Shown piece after piece: positions 7,845 to 15,000 of a stretch of DNA of 15,185 nt (position 1 is its first letter; each line of letters opens with the position of its first letter). This DNA is from Alphaproteobacteria bacterium (GTDB lineage Bacteria; Pseudomonadota; Alphaproteobacteria; SP197): the NCBI GenBank assembly GCA_022822575.1, contig JAJEBJ010000146.1:1-15185 (forward strand), given 5' to 3'. The translations under genes and the position numbers were made by a program. The notes beneath the pieces are model-generated. The model was not told the DNA's origin, made no database searches, and saw only the letters and a list, made by a program, of their open reading frames with translations.

Positions 7845-8870
7845 TCAGGGGCCCCGGGCGCGGCGGCGGAACAGGTAGTAGCCGACCTCGCGGGATGGGC
7901 ATAGTCCGCCCGGACGCAGGGCAAGCACGGCAATCATCGCCACGGCAAGCGTCAGCTCGGTCATTCCCACGAGCGGTTCGGAGAGGATGTTGGCGCGGTT
8001 GATGGCTCCTTCGAGCGATCGCAAGCCCTCGAAACTTGTCGTGACGATCAGCACGCCGACCACGGCCCCGGTCACCGTTCTCGGTCCTCCGATGACCAGC
8101 ATGGCGAGAATGACGAAGGTCTCCTTCAGCCACAGCTGCTTGGGCGAGAAGGAGGTGATGAAGTGGCCCCACAGAGCGCCACCGATGCCGGCAAGCAGCG
8201 CCGAGACGATGAAGGCCTGCCAGCGCAGCCTCGGAATGTGCGCTCCGAGCGAGGCTGCCGCGATTTCGTCATCCCGGCTCGCACGGAGAAGCCGGCCTAC
8301 CCGCGATTCCTTGAAGATGAGGGCGACAAGCACGGCGGCGATCGCGACGCCTGCGGCAAGCGGCAGCGTCGTTCCTCCCGGTATCCCGAAGAGGGTGCGC
8401 GGACCGTTGGTGACATCGCTCCAGTGATACATGATCGTATGCAGCACGACGAAGAGCGCGAAGGACGTGATGACGGCTGCGGCGTCGGACAGACGCATGA
8501 GCGGGTAGACCGCCAGCGCCGCAATGAGGGCCGCAGCCAGCCCCCCCAGCGCCATGCCGACGACAGGCAGCATCGCCACGTCGGCGAGGAACGGGTAGAG
8601 ATTCGGCAGCGCCATCCCCTTCATTTGCACCGGGATGGTGAGGACCGCCGAGGTATAGGCGCCGACCCCCATGAACCCGACATGGGCGAAGGAAAGAATG
8701 CCGGAATTCCCCATGAAGATCTGCAGGCCGACCACGAGCACCATCGAGATGCAGAGATTGGTCGTGATGCGCAGGAGAAGCCGGTCGCCGACGAGTTCCG
8801 CAGCCACGGCGACGAGGACGATCACCCCGCCAAGGAGAACGAACGTCAGCCAGTTTCGTCGCGTCATCAT
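7845..8870 (-). CDS. livM: Branched-chain amino acid-type ABC transporter permease, LivM family
   Basis: The 341-residue inner-membrane protein has many hydrophobic helices. LivM features are ITTNLCISMVLVVGLQIFMGNSGILSFAHVGFMGVGAY at about residues 34-71 and the cytoplasmic coupling segment VGRLLRASRDDEIAAASLGA in the second half. FVILAMLVIGGPRTVTGAVVG is the usual conserved C-terminal block. The start at 8870 is set by an ATGA overlap with the livH stop (8867-8870), a sign of translational coupling, and there is no strong Shine-Dalgarno site of its own. The same frame stays open much further upstream inside livH, but that extension is a shadow. With LivH it forms the channel of a hydrophobic/amino-acid-type importer. 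Substrate is not readable. Confidence 0.9.
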   Translation of the reverse strand: MMTRRNWLTFVLLGGVIVLVAVAAELVGDRLLLRITTNLCISMVLVVGLQIFMGNSGILSFAHVGFMGVGAYTSAVLTIPVQMKGMALPNLYPFLADVAMLPVVGMALGGLAAALIAALAVYPLMRLSDAAAVITSFALFVVLHTIMYHWSDVTNGPRTLFGIPGGTTLPLAAGVAIAAVLVALIFKESRVGRLLRASRDDEIAAASLGAHIPRLRWQAFIVSALLAGIGGALWGHFITSFSPKQLWLKETFVILAMLVIGGPRTVTGAVVGVLIVTTSFEGLRSLEGAINRANILSEPLVGMTELTLAVAMIAVLALRPGGLCPSREVGYYLFRRRARGP

Positions 8871-9754
8871 GTTCGCTGACCCGACGCCGGCCCGCGCACG
8901 ATTCCCTCCGGCCGCCACAGCAGGATCAGGATGACCAGCGAGAAGGTGAAGGCGTCGCGGAACTTGAGAAGATCCTGGGGAAGAGTGTAGTTCAGCGACG
9001 TGTCGATGAGCGCCAGCAGGAATCCACCGACCACGGCGCCGGGCAGGCTGCGCATGCCGCCAATGACCGTCGCGATGAAGGCGATCAGGAGGGGCTCGAG
9101 GCCGATCCCCGGCACGACGGTGCCGATCCGACCGATCCAGAGGATGGCGACGGTTCCCGCCAACAGGCCGGAAATCGCAAAGGCCGCCGAGATGATGAGA
9201 TTGGCCGGAATCCCCATCATCCGCGCCATCCGGAAGTTCGTGGCTGCAGCCCGCATGGCGATACCCAGTGCCGTATACCGCATGAGCCAGGAGAAGATCG
9301 CCAGCATGATCACCGCGACAGCGATCGTGATGAGGTTGCGAACCGGCGTGATGACGCCGGCGAACTCGACGGTGCGAGAGAAGAGCTCCGGCAGCGGCAC
9401 CGCGCGGGGTCTTGGCGAGATGAAGAGGAGCGCGGCGTTCTGCAGCAGGGTCGAGAAGGCGAAGGAGGTGATGAGAACGGCCGTGACGGACTTGGCGCGC
9501 ACGGGACGGAAGGCGAGGTAGTCCGTCGCGATCCCTGCAGCGATCGCCATGACAACGCCGCACCCCGCCATCACGAGCCAGGGGAAACCCGATCCGCTGA
9601 CCAGGAACATGGTGTAGCCACTCACCATGATCAGCTCGCCATAGGCGAAGTTCACGAGGCGGAGAATTCCGTAGACGATGACGAGGCCGAGTGCCATCAG
9701 CGCGTAGGCACCGCCGAGACTCAGGACATCCAGCACGAATTGCACCGGATTCAT
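8867..9754 (-). CDS. livH: Branched-chain amino acid-type ABC transporter permease, LivH family
   Basis: The 295-residue integral membrane protein is normal for LivH (about 290-310). The family block GGAYALMALGLVIVYGILRLVNFAYGELIMV is at residues 14-44. AMRAAATNFRMARMMGI near residue 170 is the loop that contacts the ATPases, and IAFIATVIGGMRSLPGAVVGG near residues 227-247 is the conserved late block. The start at 9754 overlaps the livF stop as ATGA (9751-9754), and its own stop overlaps livM in the same way. It is the partner of LivM in the inner membrane. Confidence 0.91.
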   Translation of the reverse strand: MNPVQFVLDVLSLGGAYALMALGLVIVYGILRLVNFAYGELIMVSGYTMFLVSGSGFPWLVMAGCGVVMAIAAGIATDYLAFRPVRAKSVTAVLITSFAFSTLLQNAALLFISPRPRAVPLPELFSRTVEFAGVITPVRNLITIAVAVIMLAIFSWLMRYTALGIAMRAAATNFRMARMMGIPANLIISAAFAISGLLAGTVAILWIGRIGTVVPGIGLEPLLIAFIATVIGGMRSLPGAVVGGFLLALIDTSLNYTLPQDLLKFRDAFTFSLVILILLWRPEGIVRGPASGQRT

Positions 9755-10464
9755 GGTTCGGCGCCCAGGTAGAGGGACTTCAGTTCCGTCGCGGCGGCGA
9801 TCTCGGAGGCCGGACCTTCAGCCTCGATGCGGCCGAGCCGCATGACGTAGGCGCGATCGCTGACCGCAAGGGCCTTTGCCGCGTTCTGTTCGACGAGGAG
9901 GATGGTCAGGCCGGAGTCCTTCAGGCTGCTGATCATGTCGAAGATCTGGTCCACCACGATCGGCGCCAGGCCGAGCGACGGCTCGTCCAGGAGCAGGACG
10001 GACGGACGCGACATCAGCGCCCGCGCTATGACCAGCATCTGCTGTTCGCCACCCGACAGGTTTCCTGCCGGCAGGTGCTGTCGCTCCGCAAGAATGGGAA
10101 AGTGGGCGAAATGCGTTTCGCGATCGCGGGTCACGCCGGCCCGGTCACGGCGGCGCGTGAAGGCGCCGAGCTGCAGGTTCTGCGCCACGGTCAGGTCAGG
10201 GAACACGTCGCGGGTTTCCGGCACGGCTGCCACGCCACGCCGGACCATGTGTTCCGGCGTCGCCCCGGTCACGTCTGCGCCATCCAGCCGGACCCGGCCG
10301 GCGGTGGCACGTACCGCTCCGGCGATCGCCATCAGTGTCGACGACTTTCCCGCGCCATTGGCGCCGAGAAGGGTCACGAGTTCGCCCTTGCGGACGCCGA
10401 GCGACACGCCACGCACCGCGCGGACGGCACCGTAGCTGACCTCAAGGGATTCGATGTCAAGCAT
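9751..10464 (-). CDS. livF: Branched-chain amino acid-type ABC transporter ATPase, LivF family
   Basis: The 237-residue product is the standard LivF length. Visible are the Walker A motif GANGAGKSS, signature LSGGEQQMLVIARAL, Walker B VLLLDEPSLGLAP and the switch region LLVEQN, where LivF proteins usually have Gln instead of the H-loop His. The C-terminus LYLG is typical. The frame is open upstream to 10539, but the family start MLDIESLEVSYG begins at 10464. That ATG lies inside the end of livG, giving an 8-base overlap, so the two are probably translationally coupled. It should pair with LivG to power uptake through LivHM. Confidence 0.92.
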   Translation of the reverse strand: MLDIESLEVSYGAVRAVRGVSLGVRKGELVTLLGANGAGKSSTLMAIAGAVRATAGRVRLDGADVTGATPEHMVRRGVAAVPETRDVFPDLTVAQNLQLGAFTRRRDRAGVTRDRETHFAHFPILAERQHLPAGNLSGGEQQMLVIARALMSRPSVLLLDEPSLGLAPIVVDQIFDMISSLKDSGLTILLVEQNAAKALAVSDRAYVMRLGRIEAEGPASEIAAATELKSLYLGAEP

Positions 10465-11185
10465 GACCGCTGCCGCTGCCGAGATAGGCCTCGATGACCG
10501 CCGGGTCGTCACGGACCGTCCGTCGATCCCCCTCGGCAATGGTGCGCCCGGACGCCAGCACGTGCAGACGCTCGCACACGCGCATGATCAGGCCCATGTC
10601 GTGATCGATGATAAGGAGGCCCAGCCCGCGGGCCTTCGGCAGCATGGCGAGGATCTCGACCAGCGACTCGGTCTCCTCCTCGTTCATGCCAGCGGCAGGC
10701 TCGTCGAGCAGCAGGTAGTGCGGTTCGCCGGCCAGCGCCCGCGCAATTTCCACGCGGCGCTTCTCGCCGTAGCTGAGCACCTCGGCCAGATCGTCGAGAC
10801 GCTTGCCGAGTCCGAACTCCTCGATCAGCGCGGTGGCGCGCTCCAGGGCCACACGCACCGGGGCGCCCTTTCCGAGGGCGGCCGTCGCGACGTTTTCGAG
10901 AATGGTGAGGTTGTCGAAATGCCTGCCGATCTGGAAGGTCCGGGACACTCCGGCATGGGCGATCTCGCGGGGCGTCCGTCCGGTCAGGACGGTGTCCCCC
11001 AGGGAAATCGTGCCGCCGGCCACGGGAACCTGACCGGTCATGGCATTGACCAGGGTTGTCTTCCCGGATCCATTCGGCCCGATGAGCCCGAGTATCTCCC
11101 CGGGTCCAAGGGTGAGCGACACGTCGTCGAGTGCGCGCAGACCGGCAAACTCGACCGTGACGGACGCCGCTTCAAGTGGGGCCAT
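10457..11185 (-). CDS. livG: Branched-chain amino acid-type ABC transporter ATPase, LivG family
   Basis: The 242-residue product is slightly shorter than the typical 250-260. Motifs seen are Walker A GPNGSGKTT, Q-loop region SRTFQIGRHFDNLTILENV, signature LSYGEKRRVEIARAL, Walker B YLLLDEPAAGMNEEE and H-loop IIDHDM. The C-terminal VIEAYLG is the usual LivG ending. The frame continues upstream to 11365, but the protein starts at MAPLEAASVTVEFAGL (ATG at 11185, with GGAG about 4 bases before it). A strong hairpin lies between this gene and the binding-protein gene. It is second in the operon and overlaps livF by 8 bases. Confidence 0.91.
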   Translation of the reverse strand: MAPLEAASVTVEFAGLRALDDVSLTLGPGEILGLIGPNGSGKTTLVNAMTGQVPVAGGTISLGDTVLTGRTPREIAHAGVSRTFQIGRHFDNLTILENVATAALGKGAPVRVALERATALIEEFGLGKRLDDLAEVLSYGEKRRVEIARALAGEPHYLLLDEPAAGMNEEETESLVEILAMLPKARGLGLLIIDHDMGLIMRVCERLHVLASGRTIAEGDRRTVRDDPAVIEAYLGSGSGHA

Positions 11186-11207
11186 GGCGCTCCGGACTAC
11201 TGCGGTT

Positions 11208-11239
11208 CCTGCCGGCGCGGAGGTGTCCGCGCCGGCAGG
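11208..11239 (-). repeat. Perfect 14-bp GC-rich hairpin between the binding-protein gene and livG
   Basis: CCTGCCGGCGCGGA (11208-11221) and TCCGCGCCGGCAGG (11226-11239) are exact reverse complements with a 4-base loop. The hairpin sits in the 70-base gap between the binding-protein stop (11256) and the livG start (11185). No U-run follows in the transcript, so it is not a standard terminator. In ABC operons an intercistronic stem-loop here commonly protects the upstream mRNA and raises binding-protein yield over the membrane parts. That role is inferred. Confidence 0.72.
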
Positions 11240-11255
11240 GTGGTTCAGGCGATTC

Positions 11256-12425
11256 TTACGGTGCCGGTACGTTGGACGGCGTCCGCCAGCCAAGGAAATG
11301 CGTCGACGCATCCTTGACCTCGACGAGCACCGCCGCCTTGTCCGGAGCATGGCCTTCAGCGGCATTGCGGTATGTCAGGTCGCCGGTGAGAAGGTGGAAC
11401 ACGTTCTCCTCCAGCGCCTGCGCGACCGCCGCGCCATCCGTCGTGCCTGCAATCTCCGCAGCCTGGGCAAGAAGCATCACGGCATCCCAGCCGGTCGCCA
11501 CGAAGGAGGTGTCCGGCGGCTCGTTGAACATGTCCTCGAAGAGCCCGATGAACTGCTCCATTTCCGGATGGGCATCGGAACTCATGAAGGTATGGGTCAC
11601 GAAGTAGATGTCGTTGCCAAGCGGACCAAGCGACTGGATCATCGCCGGATCGTCGTAGGAATCCCCGCCGAGCACCGGTGCGTCATAGCCGACTTCGCGC
11701 AGGGACCGGATGATGAATCCGATATCCTGCCCGTAGGACGAGATGAAGATGACATCCGGCTTCTCGTCGAGCGCCTGCAGGCGCGCAAGCTGGGCCGAGA
11801 AGTCGTTGTCACCGTTGTTGTACGTGTCCTCCGCCAGGATGTTGCCGCCCAGAGCCTTGAAATGCTCGACGAAGTACTTGGAGAGCGACACGGTGTAGGC
11901 GATGAACTGGTCGGTCACGACGTAGGCGTTCTTCCAGCCGCGCTCGTTGATGGCGTATTCGGCGGCCGTCGCTCCCATGGTCGTGTTCCACATCGACAGG
12001 GTGAACTGCTTGTCTCCCAGCGACCAGGAACTGTAGAGCGGGTCCGACGCACAGAGCGACAGGCCAACCAGTCCCGCCTCCTGTGCCGCGCGACTCGCGG
12101 GTCCACCGAAGTCGAAGTCGCAGGGCGCCAGAATGAAGTCGGCGCCGCCGTCGATGAGTTCAACAGCCGCGTTGCCGACCGTGACCGGATCTGTCTTGCC
12201 GTCGATGGCGATCATCTCCACCTGCTGGCCGAGCAACCCGCCCTGGTCATTGAGGGCCTTGATGGCAACCTGCGCACCCCGGAAGCCGGGCGTGTCCAGG
12301 GGAGCCTGGTCCCCGGTCAGGCAAAGGGGGGCGCCGAAGGTGATCGTGTCCCCCAGGGCGGGTCCCCCGCCGGCCACAGCCAGGGTGCCGACCGCTGTCA
12401 GTACTGCCAAAAAACGGGATCTCAT
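11256..12425 (-). CDS. livK: Periplasmic substrate-binding protein of the branched-chain amino acid-type ABC transporter
   Basis: The 389-residue product begins with a Sec-type signal peptide: MRSR, then a hydrophobic stretch, with likely cleavage after PALG at residue 25. The mature part has the type I periplasmic-binding fold (Leu/Ile/Val-BP, Peripla_BP_6). The opening ITFGAPLCLTGDQA-x-LDTPG and later GADFILAPCDFDFGG resemble the ligand-facing loops of this family. Cys residues occur in PLCLTG, LAPCDF and LSLCASD, so a disulfide is possible in the periplasm. GAGGAGG about 6 bases before the ATG is a strong ribosome site, fitting the high expression expected of a binding protein. It is first in an operon with livGFHM and the ureohydrolase. 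The symbol marks the family; the ligand is unknown and need not be an amino acid. Confidence 0.88.
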   Translation of the reverse strand: MRSRFLAVLTAVGTLAVAGGGPALGDTITFGAPLCLTGDQAPLDTPGFRGAQVAIKALNDQGGLLGQQVEMIAIDGKTDPVTVGNAAVELIDGGADFILAPCDFDFGGPASRAAQEAGLVGLSLCASDPLYSSWSLGDKQFTLSMWNTTMGATAAEYAINERGWKNAYVVTDQFIAYTVSLSKYFVEHFKALGGNILAEDTYNNGDNDFSAQLARLQALDEKPDVIFISSYGQDIGFIIRSLREVGYDAPVLGGDSYDDPAMIQSLGPLGNDIYFVTHTFMSSDAHPEMEQFIGLFEDMFNEPPDTSFVATGWDAVMLLAQAAEIAGTTDGAAVAQALEENVFHLLTGDLTYRNAAEGHAPDKAAVLVEVKDASTHFLGWRTPSNVPAP

Positions 12426-12442
12426 GGAGTTCCTCCTCGTGT

Positions 12443-12455
12443 TCTTGTCACAAGA
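12443..12455. promoter_or_regulatory. 13-bp palindrome in the liv leader, possible operator
   Basis: TCTTGTCACAAGA is a perfect 6+1+6 palindrome. It lies about 20 bases before the binding-protein ATG and about 27 bases below the predicted promoter's -10. That is a position where a repressor could block transcription. No regulator is encoded in the window to match it. Confidence 0.35.
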
Positions 12456-12481
12456 TCAAAGTGAACTGACTTCTCCGCCGC

Positions 12482-12510
12482 ATTCGATGCTGTCCGGTGC
12501 GGAAAGTCAA
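12482..12510 (-). promoter_or_regulatory. Sigma70-like promoter for the liv/ureohydrolase operon
   Basis: On the minus strand TTGACT (12505-12510) and TCGAAT (12482-12487) are separated by 17 bases, matching the consensus at 5 of 6 and 4 of 6 positions. The start point would be near 12475, giving a leader of about 50 bases before the binding-protein ATG at 12425. It was found by eye. Confidence 0.5.
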
Positions 12511-12837
12511 TCACGACGGGTGTTGCCATGCCCGAACCGGAGAGCCCGGGACATCACAAGCCCCACTCTGCCCGCGTGAACGGTTCGCGGCCCGGAACAG
12601 GGGCAGGACTTCGGTCCAGTCCACCCTGGTCGCCGAGGTACACCGGCTTTATGCGCCTCCCCGCCGGGACACGGGCAGGACAAACCGTGTGTTGACGTTC
12701 TTGCGCCACGTCGGAAACCTGCACGGGTCATCGAGGTCGGGGGCGCCGCCGGCCTCCCATGGTCAAGCAGGGTCTTTCCCTATCATATCTGGCGTGCCGG
12801 CTTCCCGGCGATGCACCAGACATCATGCAGACGAAGG

Positions 12838-12859
12838 TCCTGTGCTTGTCCTGTGCTTG
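12838..12859. repeat. Perfect 11-bp tandem repeat beside the pot promoter
   Basis: TCCTGTGCTTG occurs twice without a gap (12838-12848 and 12849-12859). The unit equals about one helical turn, so two proteins could bind on the same face. The second copy abuts the -35 hexamer at 12860, a typical activator position. Function is inferred; a replication-slippage duplication is the plain alternative. Confidence 0.55.
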
Positions 12860-12888
12860 TTGTCCAATCCGGTCCCTGCTGTCACAAT
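12860..12888 (+). promoter_or_regulatory. Sigma70-like promoter for the pot operon
   Basis: TTGTCC (12860-12865) and CACAAT (12883-12888) are 17 bases apart, each matching the consensus at 4 of 6 positions. Transcription would start near 12895, leaving a leader of about 48 bases to the ATG at 12943. A GATAAT at 12898-12903 is a second possible -10, but it has no good -35. Confidence 0.4.
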
Positions 12889-12942
12889 GACCTGCAAGAT
12901 AATGTTCTGCGGAGGTCGATGACTCTGTCGAGGGAGGGCAGC

Positions 12943-14091
12943 ATGTTCACACGAATTCAGAAGAAGGGTGACCTGATCAAGACAACGCACGGCTTCGAGG
13001 CCGGCCGTCGCAATGTGCTGAAGGGTTTGGCCGGAGGCATGGCCGCAGGGGCCATGGGACTCGGCGGACTGCCGGTCCGCGCAGCGACCGGTGTCGATTT
13101 CATGGGTTGGCTCGGATATGACGTCTTCCTGGAGGCCGACGATTTCCTCACGCGGAACGACCTTCAGATGGACAAGACTTTCATCAACGCGCCTGAGGAG
13201 ATTGTCGCTCGGCTTCGCCTCGCTCCGGGCGAGGTCGATATTTGTGTTCCCTATTTCCTCCATCTTGACTTTATGGCGTCAGAGGGTTTGATCCAGCCCC
13301 TCGACACGTCGAAACTCAGCAACTGGCTGGATCTCATTCCTGTCATTGTGGATTTTTCGCGCGACAACATGACCCATGAAGGTGAATGGTATTCGGCACC
13401 GTTTACCTGGGCATCAATCTGCCTGATGTACAATCCACGGCATGTTCCCGAGGAACCCACCTCCTGGCGCGACATGCTTCGTCCGGAATACGAGGGGAAA
13501 GTCGCCATTCCGGCCGACCTGCCTTCGGCGTTCTCGACCTGGGGTCGAATCGCGACAGACGCCCCTGAGCCGAACCTGATGACCCACGAGGAACTCGAAC
13601 AGACTGTCGAATTCCTCATCGACATGAAGAAGAACAATCTCCGCAACATCGCGGCGAGCTACGGCGAATTGATCGACATGCTGGCACGTGAGGAAGTGGT
13701 CATGGCACAGGGCTTTGAGGCCATCTCTGTCTGGATTGGCGAACCGGAGATTCGCTACACGTATCCGGACGAAGGGTGCATGACGTTCATCGAGGGCTGG
13801 TCGATCAGCGCCGGATCCGATCGTGTCGACGAAGTCCATGCTCTCATTGACCAGTCCATCTCTGTCGAAGGTCAGCTCGCCGGTGCCACGGCCAACGGAA
13901 TGCCGGTCACCAACGCCAGGGCGGTCCCGCTGCTCGATGACTGGAACCGAAACGCTTACCCGTACGATGATATTGCCCAGTTCTTCACGACCAAGCTCCA
14001 CGTCGACCCGATGTATCGTCTGGAACCTGATGGCGTGCACGCTACCTGGGACGACTACATCGCTGCCTGGGAGGATGTGCTGAAGGCCTGA
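12943..14091 (+). CDS. PotD/extracellular type 1 ABC substrate-binding protein with a Tat-like signal
   Basis: The 382-residue product has a twin-arginine-type signal: GRRNVLKG at residues 21-28, a hydrophobic Ala/Gly-rich stretch and a likely cleavage site after VRA (residue 47). The mature part resembles polyamine-type binding proteins (PotD family). Examples are IVARLRLAPGEVDICVP near residue 87, WYSAPFTWASICLMYNP near 149, WRDMLRPEYEGKVAIPAD near 176 and EGWSISAGS near 285. The start at 12943 is chosen for the GGGAGGG about 4 bases upstream. The ATG at 12919 has its GGAGGT only 2 bases away and would extend the signal peptide further. It binds a solute in the periplasm and passes it to the PotB/PotC-like permeases just downstream. 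Ligand unknown; polyamine, or another amine or organic anion, is possible. Its codons look less GC-biased than those of the liv genes. Confidence 0.85.
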   Translation: MFTRIQKKGDLIKTTHGFEAGRRNVLKGLAGGMAAGAMGLGGLPVRAATGVDFMGWLGYDVFLEADDFLTRNDLQMDKTFINAPEEIVARLRLAPGEVDICVPYFLHLDFMASEGLIQPLDTSKLSNWLDLIPVIVDFSRDNMTHEGEWYSAPFTWASICLMYNPRHVPEEPTSWRDMLRPEYEGKVAIPADLPSAFSTWGRIATDAPEPNLMTHEELEQTVEFLIDMKKNNLRNIAASYGELIDMLAREEVVMAQGFEAISVWIGEPEIRYTYPDEGCMTFIEGWSISAGSDRVDEVHALIDQSISVEGQLAGATANGMPVTNARAVPLLDDWNRNAYPYDDIAQFFTTKLHVDPMYRLEPDGVHATWDDYIAAWEDVLKA

Positions 14092-14097
14092 GAGTCG

Positions 14098-15000
14098 ATG
14101 CCAGGCAGCGCCCCCCGCTCAGCGCCGGGGCGCAGAGTTTGGCTGCGGTCCGGCCGGCCGCAAAGAGGGTTGGTGCTGGCGCTCTTTGCCGCGCCGTCGT
14201 TCGTGATATTCTTCCTGTTTTTCGGCATTCCCCTCTCGTACTTTCTCGTCCTCAGCTTCTGGCAGGTTCGTCTGTTTCGACTCACGCCAGACCTGACTCT
14301 GGACAACTACGTCGGCGTTTTCGACAACTATCTGTATCCGCTGGGCTTTACATTCGCGATCGCATTCCTGATCGCCGTGTTGACCGTGAGTCTAGCATTC
14401 GCAGTAGCCTATCTCATCCGCTTCGTGGCCGGACGGCTGGGTCCACCGTTGCTTGTGCTCGTGTTGCTCACGATGTTCGGCGGCTACCTCGTCAAGGTCT
14501 ACGCGTGGAAGACAATCCTGGGCACAAACGGCATCGTCAACATGGGACTGCTCTCGTTGGGCCTGATCGATGAGCCACTGCCTTGGCTGCTCTACAATCC
14601 CGGGGCTGTCGTTGTCACACTCATGCACTTTCTCTTGCCGCTCGCGGTGCTGCCGATCTGCGGTTCGCTCTGGTCGATCGCTGACATCGAACGCGATGCC
14701 GCACGCGACCTCGGGGCCGGGCCCTGGCTGGTACTGCGCGACGTTATCCTGCCCCAGTGCCGCAGCGGTCTCCTGGTGGCCTTCATCCTCGTCTTTCTCA
14801 TTTCTGCAGGAGACTACGTGACACCGCGAATGGTGGGGGGGACGACGTCGCCCATGGTCGGCAATTTTGTCGAGAGCCAGTTCGTGATGCGACTCAACGC
14901 GCCACAAGGATCGGCCCTGGCCTTCTCCATTCTGACATTGGCGCTCCTGGGCGTGGGACTCGTCCACTTCGCTCTAAAGCTTGTCCTGAGACCGAGATGA
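14098..15000 (+). CDS. PotB-like ABC transporter permease
   Basis: The 300-residue inner-membrane protein has about six hydrophobic helices: residues about 24-54, 83-108, 116-138, 168-190, 222-240 and 273-296. The cytoplasmic EAA loop, IERDAARDLGAGPWLVLRDV at about 197-216, contacts the ATPase. SAGDYVTPRMVGG after it is typical of PotB and related permeases. It starts 6 bases after the binding-protein stop, with GAGAG as a weak ribosome site, so it is very probably in the same operon. Its stop overlaps the next start as ATGA (14997-15000). Confidence 0.9.
   Translation: MPGSAPRSAPGRRVWLRSGRPQRGLVLALFAAPSFVIFFLFFGIPLSYFLVLSFWQVRLFRLTPDLTLDNYVGVFDNYLYPLGFTFAIAFLIAVLTVSLAFAVAYLIRFVAGRLGPPLLVLVLLTMFGGYLVKVYAWKTILGTNGIVNMGLLSLGLIDEPLPWLLYNPGAVVVTLMHFLLPLAVLPICGSLWSIADIERDAARDLGAGPWLVLRDVILPQCRSGLLVAFILVFLISAGDYVTPRMVGGTTSPMVGNFVESQFVMRLNAPQGSALAFSILTLALLGVGLVHFALKLVLRPR

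Larger units (their letters stand above)
12426..12942. other. Divergent intergenic region between the liv and pot operons (517 bp)
   Basis: No convincing gene is present. Frames at 12497-12922 (plus) and 12507-12731 (minus) lack recognisable domains. The region holds two outward-facing promoters, a palindrome and a tandem repeat (listed separately). It also has an imperfect 8-bp hairpin (12733-12740 with 12749-12756, one G-U pair, 8-base loop) and a 5-bp one (12796-12800 with 12805-12809). The middle, about 12515-12730, shows nothing I can name. Confidence 0.6.

Noticed and set aside
11040..12464. A 474-codon plus-strand open frame opposite the liv binding-protein gene
   Set aside because: The minus strand encodes a clear binding protein with signal peptide and ribosome site; the plus frame shows no domain or start signal.
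12497..12922. A 141-codon plus-strand open frame in the liv/pot intergenic region
   Set aside because: No recognisable domain, many Arg/Pro/Cys residues, and it runs through the predicted pot promoter. It is probably chance.
12426..12942. A guanidine riboswitch (ykkC types) upstream of the liv-ureohydrolase or pot operon
   Set aside because: I looked for the conserved guanidine-I core and the paired ACGR loops of guanidine-II and found no convincing match. A covariance-model search would settle it.
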